64,000 nucleotides of DNA from NCBI GenBank assembly GCA_900471515.1, contig UCFC01000030.1:98948-162947 (forward strand), written 5' to 3'. Below, in pieces: positions 52,366 through 61,141 of this stretch. The translations under genes were made by a program, and so were the position numbers. Origin of the DNA: Hyphomicrobiales bacterium (GTDB lineage: Bacteria > Pseudomonadota > Alphaproteobacteria > Rhizobiales > Rhizobiaceae). Each line of letters begins with the position of its first letter. Positions within the stretch are counted from its first letter, which is position 1. The notes below the pieces were generated by a model. That model had not been told where the DNA came from. It ran no database searches and worked only from the letters and a program-made list of their open reading frames with translations.

Positions 52366-52668
52366 ATGCGACTGAAGGTCATAGAGGGCGGGCTCAGTAC
52401 CGCCAGGGAACGGGACGGCGGAACGGAGAGCGGCTGGCCAAACCGTGAGGACGTCCGGCGCGAGGCCAGGCGACGCCTTGGCGCCAGCGGCTATCACCGG
52501 TCACGCGCCATGGAATATGCGGCAGGCGTGCCGATGCCGTCTTCGCTCAGATATCTTGCCATGCAGATCGAATTTGCCGCCGAGGCACTCTGCCGTCTCG
52601 ATCGCATTCCGGCCGATTTCCATTCGGATCTCTACTGGCCGAAACTGGATGACGTCACAACAGGCTGA
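52366..52668 (+). CDS. hypothetical protein, 100 aa
   Basis: From ATG 52366 the product reads MRLKVIEGGLSTARERD..., with an arginine-rich middle (REDVRREARRRLGASGYH) and a conserved-looking AMEYAAGVPMPSSLRYLAMQIEFAAEALCRLDRIPADFHSDLYWP. Soluble, probably helical. An upstream open frame to 52252 has poor sequence. No ribosome site is strong. I do not recognise the family; the second half looks selected for function. Confidence 0.6.
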   Translation: MRLKVIEGGLSTARERDGGTESGWPNREDVRREARRRLGASGYHRSRAMEYAAGVPMPSSLRYLAMQIEFAAEALCRLDRIPADFHSDLYWPKLDDVTTG

Positions 52669-52723
52669 CCGGGTTTGCGACGACTGTTCGATCTACGTGA
52701 GCGACAGGCCCGACGCGGCGCCT

Positions 52724-54469
52724 TCATGACAGATCCATGGATTTTTCCCACTGCTGGCGCATGACGTTCATCTCCGTGCGTTTCTGTGCCATTTCGCTGA
52801 CGATGGCGCGAAGGTTCGGGTGGCGCGACATGAACATGTTGAAGTCGCGCCGCTCCAGCACCTCGAACTGGCAGAAATCGACGGCGATGACATCGGCTGT
52901 GCGGCGTCCGCCGCTGAGCAGCGCCATTTCGCCGAAGAAGGCACCGGGCTCTAGCCGTACCGCGCCGCTTGCCAGGCGCACCTCGACTGCGCCGGAGGAG
53001 ATGAAATACATGCTGTCGCCGCGGTCGCCGCGGCGGATGACGCGCTCGCCGGGCGAGGCGAGTTTGGGGTTGAACAGCAGGAGCAGTTCCTCAAGCGCAT
53101 CCTCGCCGACTTCGGAAAAAAGCGGGAAGGTTTCGACCAGCTGCTGGATGCGCAGATGGTGCTGGCGCGCGCGCTCCTCGCCGAGCGCCCTGATCTTTTC
53201 CAGCTCGCCTGCCAGAACGTTCTGGTTCTTCCGGCCGTAACTTTCGTAGACGCGCGGCCACGTCACCTTGATGTAGCGGTTCAGCTTCTCCGCCGCGAAG
53301 ATGACGAGCGGGTTCAGCGTGATGGAAAGGATTGCGGCGGCGAGGATCAGATCCTGTCCTTCATGCGGCAACAGCCCGAGCGAAACGCCGAGGCCGGCAA
53401 GGATGAAGGAGAATTCGCCGATCTGGGCGAGACCGCCGGCTGCCGTCAGGCCCATGCCGATCGGATAGCGCAGCAGCGTGACGATGCTAAAGGAAATGAT
53501 CGCCTTACCGAGGATGATCAGCGCCAGCGCGCCGATGATGTCGAGAGGCTGACGTACGATAATCGACGGGTCGAACAGCATGCCGACCGAGACGAAGAAC
53601 AATACCGAGAAGGCATTCTGCAGCGGCAGGGAATCGGCCGCCGCGCGATGGCTGAGATGGGATTCGCTCATGACGACGCCGGCAAAGAAGGCGCCGAGCG
53701 CGAAGGAAACGCCGAAAATTGCCGCCGAGCCGAAGGCAATGCCGAGCGCGATGGCGAGCACGGCGAGGGTGAAGAGCTCGCGCGAGCCGGTGCGGGCAAT
53801 CAGGGTCAGAAGCCAGGGCACGATGCGGGGGCCGAGGAAGATCGCCATGGCCGTGAAGGCTGCGACCTTCAGCAAGGTGAGGGCGATGGTGGCCGCAAGC
53901 GGCAGGTCGAGGCCATGCGAGGCGGCGTCGCTCGCATGGCCGCCCAGAAGCTCGGCAAGGGCCGGCAGCAGCACGAGCGCCAGAACCATGGCGAGATCCT
54001 CGACGATCAGCCAGCCGACGGCGACACGTCCGCCTGCAGTATTGACGAGGTTGCGCTCTTCCAGCGCTTTCAGGAGCACGACAGTGCTGGCGACCGAAAG
54101 GCTGAGGCCGAAGACGATGCCGGCGCCGAGGCTCCAGCCCCAGAGTTCGCCGAGGCCGACGCCGAGCAGGGTGGCCAGCAGGATCTGGGCGATGGCGCCC
54201 GGCACGGCGATGCCGCGCACGGCCAAAAGGTCGGATGCGGAGAAGTGCAGGCCGACGCCGAACATCAGCAGGATCACGCCCATTTCGGCGAGCTGGCTCG
54301 CAAGCTCCGTGTCGGCGACAAAGCCCGGCGTGAACGGTCCCATGAGAATGCCGGCGAAGAGATAGCCGACCAGCGGCGGCAACCGCAGCCTGTCGGCGCA
54401 GTAGCCAAGAACCACCGCAAAGACGAAGCTTATGGCTACCGTCGCGATTAAACCCGCTTCCTGATGCAT
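52724..54469 (-). CDS. CPA2 family cation:proton antiporter with cyclic-nucleotide-binding domain
   Basis: 581 residues from ATG 54469 (MHQEAGLIATVAISF), with GAGAGGG upstream; TTG 54481 is less likely. Twelve-helix Na+/H+ exchanger domain (about 5-385) of the KefB/YbaL type (GVGLHFSASDLLAVRG, GWLIVEDLAMVLALVLLPAL), then a C-terminal cNMP-binding domain (about 450-575: PGERVIRRGDRGDSMYFISSGAVEVRL). No TrkA-N nucleotide domain. Regulation by a cyclic nucleotide is inferred from the domain. Confidence 0.9.
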   Translation of the reverse strand: MHQEAGLIATVAISFVFAVVLGYCADRLRLPPLVGYLFAGILMGPFTPGFVADTELASQLAEMGVILLMFGVGLHFSASDLLAVRGIAVPGAIAQILLATLLGVGLGELWGWSLGAGIVFGLSLSVASTVVLLKALEERNLVNTAGGRVAVGWLIVEDLAMVLALVLLPALAELLGGHASDAASHGLDLPLAATIALTLLKVAAFTAMAIFLGPRIVPWLLTLIARTGSRELFTLAVLAIALGIAFGSAAIFGVSFALGAFFAGVVMSESHLSHRAAADSLPLQNAFSVLFFVSVGMLFDPSIIVRQPLDIIGALALIILGKAIISFSIVTLLRYPIGMGLTAAGGLAQIGEFSFILAGLGVSLGLLPHEGQDLILAAAILSITLNPLVIFAAEKLNRYIKVTWPRVYESYGRKNQNVLAGELEKIRALGEERARQHHLRIQQLVETFPLFSEVGEDALEELLLLFNPKLASPGERVIRRGDRGDSMYFISSGAVEVRLASGAVRLEPGAFFGEMALLSGGRRTADVIAVDFCQFEVLERRDFNMFMSRHPNLRAIVSEMAQKRTEMNVMRQQWEKSMDLS

Positions 54470-54624
54470 CAGCCCTCTCAAAATGCCTGGAGGCCGGCAC
54501 TTTAGGATGAAGCGCCGCCAAATTTAAAGAGTTGATTTGAAGGGATCGGGCTTAAACCGCCGGCTTTTTTGGCGGAACCACTAGTCTCCTGTGTCGTTGC
54601 CCATACATCACAAGGAGAAGAGAT

Positions 54625-54921
54625 ATGCGAAAGATCATCATCAATTGTGCAATCGCCGCCCTTGCCCTGGGCTCGGCTGCAGTACCTGCGATGGCAGACA
54701 GCGTAACGGTGACGCGCGAGCGTTCCTATGACGGCTACGACCGTTACGACCATGACCGGGTGCGTCCCGGCATTACCATCAGCGATCGTGGCGTTACGTT
54801 TGGTGCGGTGCGCGAACGTGACCGCTGGCACGATCGGGACCGTGAGCGCTGCGTCACCCGGAGCGTGACCCGCCAGACCGACGAAGGCGCCGTCACAAAA
54901 ACGGTCCGCCGCTGCAATTAA
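54625..54921 (+). CDS. secreted hypothetical protein, 98 aa
   Basis: AAGGAGAAG ends eight bases before ATG 54625. A signal peptide MRKIIINCAIAALALGSAAVPAMA (cut near 24) leads a small mature protein rich in aspartate, arginine and tyrosine (YDGYDRYDHDRVRPG, RWHDRDRERC) with two cysteines at the end (C76, C97). Likely a small periplasmic or envelope stress protein. A short GC hairpin at 54926-54940 follows the stop. Confidence 0.75.
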   Translation: MRKIIINCAIAALALGSAAVPAMADSVTVTRERSYDGYDRYDHDRVRPGITISDRGVTFGAVRERDRWHDRDRERCVTRSVTRQTDEGAVTKTVRRCN

Positions 54922-55037
54922 AGATCGGGCCGAAGGCCCGGCATTCCGCTGCGGACTTCGGTCTTGGCCGCCAAGGTTCATGCCCTCGCCCTTCGGGGCG
55001 CGGGTGCAAGCTCAAATCCAATTATTTCAGGGATATT

Positions 55038-55122
55038 TGGTGCCCCATGCCGGGGTCGAACCAGCACTTCTTTCGAAACTCGATTTTGAGTCGAGCGCGT
55101 CTACCAATTCCGCCAATGGGGC
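55038..55122 (-). tRNA. tRNA-Leu (anticodon CAA)
   Basis: Minus-strand cloverleaf: acceptor GCCCCAT/ATGGGGC, class II variable arm, anticodon stem CTCGA/TCGAG around CTCAAAA, T arm TGCTGG..CCGGCA with TTCGACC, and an encoded CCA. The anticodon is CAA, reading UUG. Confidence 0.95.
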
Positions 55123-55207
55123 AGCGAAATACGAGGCGGCTGTCTAACATGCGTTCGCCCGCGCGTGCAAGACGGCGGGCGAAGTTTCGCTCTTGCGAAA
55201 GCTGCCT

Positions 55208-56503
55208 TTAGTGGGCGACCGCTTCGCTCGGGCCGGTGAGGCCGGACTTCTTCAATGTGATGGCCAGGATCGACGCCAGCAGGCAGAAGGCGCCGGCGAC
55301 GAAGAAGGCGGGCAGGTAGCTTTCCAGCGCCGTGCGGGACAGGCCGGCGCCATAGGCGGCGGTGGCGGCGCCAAGCTGGTGGCCGGCGAAGACCCAGCCG
55401 AACACGAGACCGGCCCTTTCGCGGCCGAAACGGTCGGCGGCGATCTTGACGGTCGGCGGCACGGTGGCGATCCAGTCGAGGCCGTAGAAGACGGCAAAGA
55501 TCGAGAGGCCATAGAAAGAGAAATCGCTGAACGGCAGGAAGAGCAGCGAGAGACCGCGCAGGCCATAATACCAGAAGAGCAGCCAGCGATTGTCGAAGCG
55601 GTCGGAGAGCCAGCCGGAGCCGATCGTGCCGAAGAAGTCGAAAATACCCATGACGGCAAGAACGCTGGCGGCTGCGACCGGCATGATGCCGAAATCGCCG
55701 CAGAGCGTGACGAAATGCGTCTGGATGAGGCCGTTGGTGCTGAGCCCGCAGATGAAGAAGGTGGCAAACAGGATCCAGAAGGTCGACGTCGTTGAAATTT
55801 CGCGGAGAACCGTGATCGGCGTCGCAAGCGCTGCGCCGAGCGTGCCGCGGGAAGGGGCCGGCGTCACCTGGGTTTCGCCGACCGAGGGCAGGTTCACGTC
55901 CGAGGGGCGGTCACGCATGAAGAGCAGCACCATAAGGGCCGCGGCCATGATCATGGCGCAGACGAAGAAGACCGTGGCGCGCCAGCCGTAGCGCTCGGTC
56001 AGCTCCGCCATCAGCGGCAGGAAGACGAGCTGGCCGGTTGCCGAACTTGCCGAGAGCATGCCGACGACGAGACCGCGATGCTTGACGAACCAGCGTGTGG
56101 ACACCGTGGCTGCCAGCACCATGGCCGTCAGGCCGGTGCCGAAGCCGACGACGATGCCCCAGAGCGCCAGGAGATGCCAGAGCTTGGTCATGAAGAGCGA
56201 GCCGACGAAGCCCGCGCCGATCAGGGCCAACGCAAAGACGATGACCTTGCGGACGCCGAAATAGTTCATGAAGGCGGCCGCAAAGGGTCCCATCAGGCCG
56301 AAGAGGATCAGGCGAATGGCGAGCGCGGAGGAAATCTGGGAGGTTTCCCAGCCGAATTCGTCCTGCAACGGTTTGATAAGCACGCCCGGCGCGCCCATGG
56401 CGCCGGCAGTTACCAGCATGGTCAGGAAGGTGGCGGCAACGACGACCCATCCGTAGTGGATGTTTCGCCGGGCAAGGGATGATGCAAGGACTGCAGAGAC
56501 CAT
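55208..56503 (-). CDS. MFS transporter
   Basis: 431 residues from ATG 56503 (MVSAVLASSLARRNIHYG), twelve transmembrane helices. An N-terminal HYGWVVVAATFLTMLVTAG and a loop WFVKHRGLVVGMLSASSATGQ mark the oxalate/formate-antiporter-like MFS branch (monocarboxylate or organic acid carriers). Divergent from a TetR gene with two repeated operator-like motifs between them, so probably under its control. Substrate unknown. Confidence 0.9.
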   Translation of the reverse strand: MVSAVLASSLARRNIHYGWVVVAATFLTMLVTAGAMGAPGVLIKPLQDEFGWETSQISSALAIRLILFGLMGPFAAAFMNYFGVRKVIVFALALIGAGFVGSLFMTKLWHLLALWGIVVGFGTGLTAMVLAATVSTRWFVKHRGLVVGMLSASSATGQLVFLPLMAELTERYGWRATVFFVCAMIMAAALMVLLFMRDRPSDVNLPSVGETQVTPAPSRGTLGAALATPITVLREISTTSTFWILFATFFICGLSTNGLIQTHFVTLCGDFGIMPVAAASVLAVMGIFDFFGTIGSGWLSDRFDNRWLLFWYYGLRGLSLLFLPFSDFSFYGLSIFAVFYGLDWIATVPPTVKIAADRFGRERAGLVFGWVFAGHQLGAATAAYGAGLSRTALESYLPAFFVAGAFCLLASILAITLKKSGLTGPSEAVAH

Positions 56504-56549
56504 GGGCAAATTCCGTTTGAGACGTGGGGACCATACAGGACCGTTTTAC

Positions 56550-56594
56550 ATGACGGCCATCATATTTGTTGCGTATTGATGATGGACATCATAT
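56550..56594. promoter_or_regulatory. two tandem TetR-type operators between the MFS and tetR genes
   Basis: ATGACGGCCATCATAT (56550-56565) and ATGATGGACATCATAT (56579-56594) are near-identical copies spaced 29 bp start to start. The second is a perfect 6-bp palindrome, ATGATG-GA-CATCAT. They lie between divergent starts at 56503 and 56628 and would let the regulator repress both genes. Seen in the sequence; binding inferred. Confidence 0.65.
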
Positions 56595-56627
56595 AATTTG
56601 TCAAGCGACCATTTCCGGAGACGAAAA

Positions 56628-57206
56628 ATGCGGGTCAGCCGCGAGAAATTTGCAGAAAACCGCGAAAAGATCCTGACGGCGGCCAGTGTGCTTTTTCGCG
56701 AAAACGGGTTCGACGGTGTCGGCGTGGCCGATATCATGAAGGCCGCAGGCCTTACGCATGGCGGCTTTTATGGCCATTTCGAATCGAAGGACGATCTTGC
56801 GCTCGAGGTCAGCCGCAAGCTGATCGAGCGTGTGGAAGAGCGCTGGCGCGAACTGATCGCCGGTGCGCCGGGCCGGCCGCTTCAGGCGCTTCTCGATCAT
56901 TACATCCATTGGCGTACGGTCGACGATCCGGGGAGAAGCTGCGTCTTCGCCTCGCTTATCCAGGAAGTCAGCCGCAGCGAAGGTGCGGTTCGGGCCACCT
57001 TCAGCGAGGGATTGTCGACGCTGGTCGATGTGCTGGAGGAGGTTGTACCGGGTGAGACGCAAGAAGAACGTCGCGCGAATGCGACGACGACGCTTTCATC
57101 GATGATGGGCGCCGTCATTCTTGCCCGCGCGGTCGAGGATCGGGCGCTCGCCGAGCAGTTTCTCGTCACGATGCGCCGCAAGCTCGACCCGGCGCAGCAA
57201 TCCTGA
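56628..57206 (+). CDS. TetR/AcrR family transcriptional regulator
   Basis: 192 residues from ATG 56628 (MRVSREKFAENREK) with GGAGACG upstream; the frame is open to 56598. Helix-turn-helix: ILTAASVLFRENGFDGVGVADIMKAAGLTHGGFYGHFESKDDL, abbreviated at the usual positions 13-55. The C-terminal ligand domain is of the TetR_C_16/AcrR type. Divergent from the MFS gene. Likely represses the pump and itself through the tandem operators. Confidence 0.92.
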   Translation: MRVSREKFAENREKILTAASVLFRENGFDGVGVADIMKAAGLTHGGFYGHFESKDDLALEVSRKLIERVEERWRELIAGAPGRPLQALLDHYIHWRTVDDPGRSCVFASLIQEVSRSEGAVRATFSEGLSTLVDVLEEVVPGETQEERRANATTTLSSMMGAVILARAVEDRALAEQFLVTMRRKLDPAQQS

Positions 57207-57235
57207 AGCACTCTCGCGCAATTGCCGGAATGGCT

Positions 57236-58030
57236 TTAATCGCGGAAGGCGATCAGCGCATGACCTTCGACAATTTCGGTAAAAGTGCCGTCCGGTGACA
57301 AGGCGGCGAGTTCGCTGCGGAGTGCCGCTTCGAATTCTTCCGTCCTGTCGCCCAGCGCCTGTGGAGACGTGACCGACATGGAGAAGGCGCGGCCGACAAT
57401 ATCCTCCGTCCCGATGAGCCGTTCGTTGACGATGCCGATGCGTTCGAGATTGCGGAAGGGGGAGCGCAGCAGGACCGTTTCATGCGGGCCGAATTCCGGC
57501 GCACGACGCAGCTGGCGCTCGGCGCTTTTTTCCGGCGAATAGGTCTGCGAGAGCTGCTGCAGCGCATCGCGCCAATCCGGTGTTGCGGCAATATGCCTGT
57601 CGGAGAAGAGAACGACAGCGCCGCCCGGAGCGATGATCTCGTCGAGTGCCGCAAGCGTTGCCGGGCGATCCATCCAGTGGAAGGAGCGGCCCATGACGGC
57701 AAGCTTCAACGGCGCCAGATCCGGACCTAGATCGTAGGAGGAACCTTGGACGAGGCTGATGCTGACGCCGGCTGCGGCCGCATTCTCGCGGGCGGCATCC
57801 AGCATTTCCGGCTCGGGATCGATTCCGGTGACGTCGGCGCCGGCCAGACGCGCGAAGGCGACGGCGAGCGGTCCCGGCCCGCAGCCGAGATCGAGCACAC
57901 GGTCGCCGGACCTCAGCCCGGTTCGTTCGGTGACACGTTCGATCAGCCTGTCCGGATAAGGGATACGATAGCGACTATAATAGGCAGCGGTGGTGCGGAA
58001 GCGACGAGCTTCGAAGGGAACGATGGTCAT
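57236..58030 (-). CDS. class I SAM-dependent methyltransferase
   Basis: 264 residues from ATG 58030 (MTIVPFEARRFRTTAAYYS). Motif I VLDLGCGPGPLAVAFARLAG, acid after strand 2 in VTGIDPEPEML, motif IV region FHWMDRPATLAAL with APGGAVVLFSDRH. YRxxYP near the N-terminus and FHWMD resemble UbiE/Tam-like small-molecule methyltransferases. Convergent with the TetR gene. Substrate unknown. Confidence 0.87.
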   Translation of the reverse strand: MTIVPFEARRFRTTAAYYSRYRIPYPDRLIERVTERTGLRSGDRVLDLGCGPGPLAVAFARLAGADVTGIDPEPEMLDAARENAAAAGVSISLVQGSSYDLGPDLAPLKLAVMGRSFHWMDRPATLAALDEIIAPGGAVVLFSDRHIAATPDWRDALQQLSQTYSPEKSAERQLRRAPEFGPHETVLLRSPFRNLERIGIVNERLIGTEDIVGRAFSMSVTSPQALGDRTEEFEAALRSELAALSPDGTFTEIVEGHALIAFRD

Positions 58031-58262
58031 GCGGACGGCCCTCTGTTTGCCGCAAGCGCTAAGGCCTAAGTGTGACCGGCTCGTGATGGTTTTTCGCCTT
58101 GTGTTCGGGACGCCTCGAAGGAGGTCACGTTTTCGGCCACCCAGCGCCAGAGCGGCACGATGTGCTTCAACAGGCCGCGACCGGCGGAGGCAATTCATAT
58201 CCACCGATATTGGCACTTCCGGGCAGGGCATGCGCAGCGCCTGCCCGTCATCGAAGCGGAAT

Positions 58263-58294
58263 GTCCCTCCCTCCGGCGACGCGGAGGGAGGGAC
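58263..58294 (-). terminator. strong 13-bp hairpin after the aldo/keto reductase gene
   Basis: GTCCCTCCCTCCG and CGGAGGGAGGGAC pair perfectly around a 6-base loop, 12 bases past the reductase stop. The T tail is weak, so it could act as terminator or transcript stabiliser. The remainder of 58031-58262 shows no gene I can support. Confidence 0.5.
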
Positions 58295-58305
58295 GATGCA
58301 CGGGT

Positions 58306-59286
58306 TTATTTGAAGCCGGCAACGTTGTGCGGGATATATGGGGCTTCGAGCGCCGCGATATCCTCGGCGCTCAGCTTTACCGTCAGCGCACCGACGGCAT
58401 CCGTCAGATGCTGCGGCTTGGACGCGCCGATGATCGGGGCGGTGACGGCGCTCTTCTGCAGGATCCAGGCGGTTGCGACCTGGGCGCGCGAGACCCCGTG
58501 AGCCCTGGCGATCTCGGCGACCTTCTCGACGATCTTGCGGTCGGCATCTTCGGCCTGCTTGTAGAGCGTCTTGCCGAATTCGTCGGTCTCGCTGCGATTG
58601 GTCTTCTCGTCCCAGTCGCGGGTCAGGCGGCCGCGGGCAAGCGGGCTCCAGGGGATGACGGCGATCTTCTGGTCCTCGCAGAGCGGCAGCATTTCCCGCT
58701 CTTCCTCGCGGTAGAGCAGGTTGAGGTGATCCTGCATGCTGACGAATTCCGTCCAGCCATGGAGGCGGGAGGTGTAGAGCGCCTTGACGAATTGCCAGGA
58801 ATACATGGACGAGGCGCCGATATAGCGAGCTTTGCCCGCCTTGACCACGTCATGGAGGGCTTCCAGCGTTTCCTCGATCGGCGTCGTGTAGTCCCAGCGG
58901 TGGATCTGGTAGAGGTCGACATAGTCGGTGCCGAGACGGCGCAGGCTGTTGTCGATCTCGTCGAAGATTGCCTTGCGCGACAGGCCGGCGCCGTTCGGGC
59001 CGGGGCGCATGCGGTTGAACACCTTGGTGGCGAGCACGATGTCCTCGCGTTTGGCGAAATCCTTGATGGCGCGGCCGACGATTTCCTCCGACGACCCGTT
59101 GGAGTAGGTGTTGGCCGTATCCAGGAAATTGATGCCGAGATCGATCGCCTGCTTGAGCAGGGCGCGGCTTTCCTCTTCCGGCAGGCTCCAGGCGTGATTT
59201 CCGCGGTTCGGATCGCCATAGGTCATGCAGCCGAGGCAGATCTTCGAGACTTCGAGACCGGTCTTCCCGAGTTTCACATATTCCAT
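58306..59286 (-). CDS. aldo/keto reductase
   Basis: 326 residues. MEYVKLGKTGLEVSKICLGCMTYGDP start, catalytic tetrad region: D and Y in LDTANTYSNGSSEE, K in VLATKVFNRM, H in YQIHRWDYTTPIEET; the AKR NADPH-binding end is IIGASKPQHL. It resembles the YajO/Tas-type and plant-like AKRs; substrate is unknown. Single gene with a terminator-like hairpin. Confidence 0.92.
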   Translation of the reverse strand: MEYVKLGKTGLEVSKICLGCMTYGDPNRGNHAWSLPEEESRALLKQAIDLGINFLDTANTYSNGSSEEIVGRAIKDFAKREDIVLATKVFNRMRPGPNGAGLSRKAIFDEIDNSLRRLGTDYVDLYQIHRWDYTTPIEETLEALHDVVKAGKARYIGASSMYSWQFVKALYTSRLHGWTEFVSMQDHLNLLYREEEREMLPLCEDQKIAVIPWSPLARGRLTRDWDEKTNRSETDEFGKTLYKQAEDADRKIVEKVAEIARAHGVSRAQVATAWILQKSAVTAPIIGASKPQHLTDAVGALTVKLSAEDIAALEAPYIPHNVAGFK

Positions 59287-59503
59287 GAAAGTGCTCCGTG
59301 ATGAATTTCAGCGACTCCCCAGGCGCATGCGCATGATGTAGCGCAGAAATCGCCGAAGTCTCAGCAAGCCTAGCGGAGAATGTGTTCTGCAGTTAGCGCA
59401 ATAATACGTGATGGGCGGGCGCAATGTCGCCCTATCCTTGCGGATTACACCGCTTGCGTGCGCGGCCGGTGAGGTGTTAGCTGGTGCAGCATTTACCGGA
59501 TCA

Positions 59504-61141
59504 ATGCCCATGAACCTGCCGCCCGGCGATCGATATGACGCGCTCTACCGCGATTTCTCCTGGCAGATCCCCGAGGATTTCAATATCGGCCGCGCCGTCA
59601 GCGACGATTGGGCCGCGCGTGATCCGGATCGCGTCTGCCTCGAACATTTCAGTCCTGACGGCCACCATTTGTCCTTGACCTATGGCGAGCTTGCCGGTCG
59701 CTCCTCCGCCTTCGCCAATGCGCTTTCGGCGCTTGGCATCGGCAGAGGAAATCGTGTGGCGCTGCTTCTGCCGCAATCCTTCGAGACGGTCATTTCGCAT
59801 GTGGCGATCTACAAGATGGGCGCGATCGCGCTGCCGCTTGCGCTGCTTTTTGGGGTCGAGGCGCTGGAATACCGGCTGAAGGCTGCGGGTGCGACAGCCG
59901 TCGTCACCAACGGCTTCGGGCTTGAGCGCATCAGCCAGATCCGCGATCGCCTGCCCGACGTCCGGCATGTCATCAGTATCGAAGGGGCCTCGGCCGGTAT
60001 ACTCGGCTTTGCCGACCTGGTTTCGGCCTACCCGCCCGTCTTCGATATTGCGCAATCGGGGCCGGACGAGCCGGCGCTGATGATCTTCACGTCGGGCACG
60101 ACGGGGCCGCCGAAAGGCGCGCTGCACGGCCATCGGGTCTTGGCCGGCCATATTCCCGGCATGCAATTTGCCCACGAAGGCTTTCCGCAGGCCGGCGACA
60201 GGATGTGGACACCGTCGGACTGGGCGTGGGCCGGCGGCCTGCTCAACGCTCTGCTGCCGAGCTTGCTGCTCGGCGTGCCTGTCGTGTCATCGCCGGCACA
60301 GAAGTTCGATGCCGACATGGCCTATCGCATCATGGCCGAAATGAGGGTGCGCAATGCCTTCATCCCGCCAACGGCGCTGCGGCTTCTGAAATCCGTCGAG
60401 GATCCGCGCTCGAAATATGATCTCGTGCTGCGCACCATCGGTTCGGCAGGTGAATCGCTGGGGCGGGAGACCTATGAATGGGTGCGCCGGACGCTCGGCA
60501 TTACCGTCAGTGAATTTTACGGGCAGACGGAGTGCAATTTCGTGCTGTCTTCGAGCGCCGCTTTCGGCGTGACGAAGGCCGGCGCGATCGGGCGCGCGTC
60601 GCCCGGCCACAGGGTGGCGATCGTCGACGATGAAGGCGAGGAGCTGCCGGTCGGCGCGCAGGGGCAGATCGCCATTGCCGGCCCCGACCCGGTGATGTTC
60701 CTCGGTTACTGGAACGATCCCGAAGCGACGGAGCGGAAATATGCCAGGGGCTGGCTGCTGACTGGCGATATTGGCTGGCAGGATGCTGAGGGCTACATCA
60801 CGTTCGCGGGCCGCGACGACGACGTCATCACCTCATCGGGATACCGCATCGGCCCGGCGGAGATCGAAGACTGCCTGCTCGGCCATCCGGCCGTCCAGCT
60901 CGCCGCTGCCGTCGGCAAACCCGATCCGCTCAGAACCGAAATCGTCAAGGCCTATATCGTGCTTGCGCCGGGCCATGCCGCCGGCGCGGGGCTTGCCGCA
61001 GAAATCAGGGACTGGGTGAAGACGCGGCTTTCGATGCACGAATATCCGCGCGAGGTGGAATTCGTCGATGACCTGTCGCTGACGACAACGGGCAAGGTCA
61101 TTCGCCGCTTGCTGCGAGAGAAGGCTGCGGCCGAGATCTAG
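59504..61141 (+). CDS. acyl-CoA synthetase (AMP-forming)
   Basis: 545 residues from ATG 59504 (MPMNLPPGDRYDALYRDF). ANL superfamily: the P-loop-like A3 motif FTSGTTGPPKGALHGH (195-210), A5 EFYGQTECN, A7 WLLTGDIGWQDAEGY, and the C-terminal lysine loop TTTGKVIRRLLRE. It activates a carboxylic acid, likely medium-chain or aromatic, with CoA. Its end overlaps the convergent CelD-type gene by four bases. Confidence 0.92.
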   Translation: MPMNLPPGDRYDALYRDFSWQIPEDFNIGRAVSDDWAARDPDRVCLEHFSPDGHHLSLTYGELAGRSSAFANALSALGIGRGNRVALLLPQSFETVISHVAIYKMGAIALPLALLFGVEALEYRLKAAGATAVVTNGFGLERISQIRDRLPDVRHVISIEGASAGILGFADLVSAYPPVFDIAQSGPDEPALMIFTSGTTGPPKGALHGHRVLAGHIPGMQFAHEGFPQAGDRMWTPSDWAWAGGLLNALLPSLLLGVPVVSSPAQKFDADMAYRIMAEMRVRNAFIPPTALRLLKSVEDPRSKYDLVLRTIGSAGESLGRETYEWVRRTLGITVSEFYGQTECNFVLSSSAAFGVTKAGAIGRASPGHRVAIVDDEGEELPVGAQGQIAIAGPDPVMFLGYWNDPEATERKYARGWLLTGDIGWQDAEGYITFAGRDDDVITSSGYRIGPAEIEDCLLGHPAVQLAAAVGKPDPLRTEIVKAYIVLAPGHAAGAGLAAEIRDWVKTRLSMHEYPREVEFVDDLSLTTTGKVIRRLLREKAAAEI

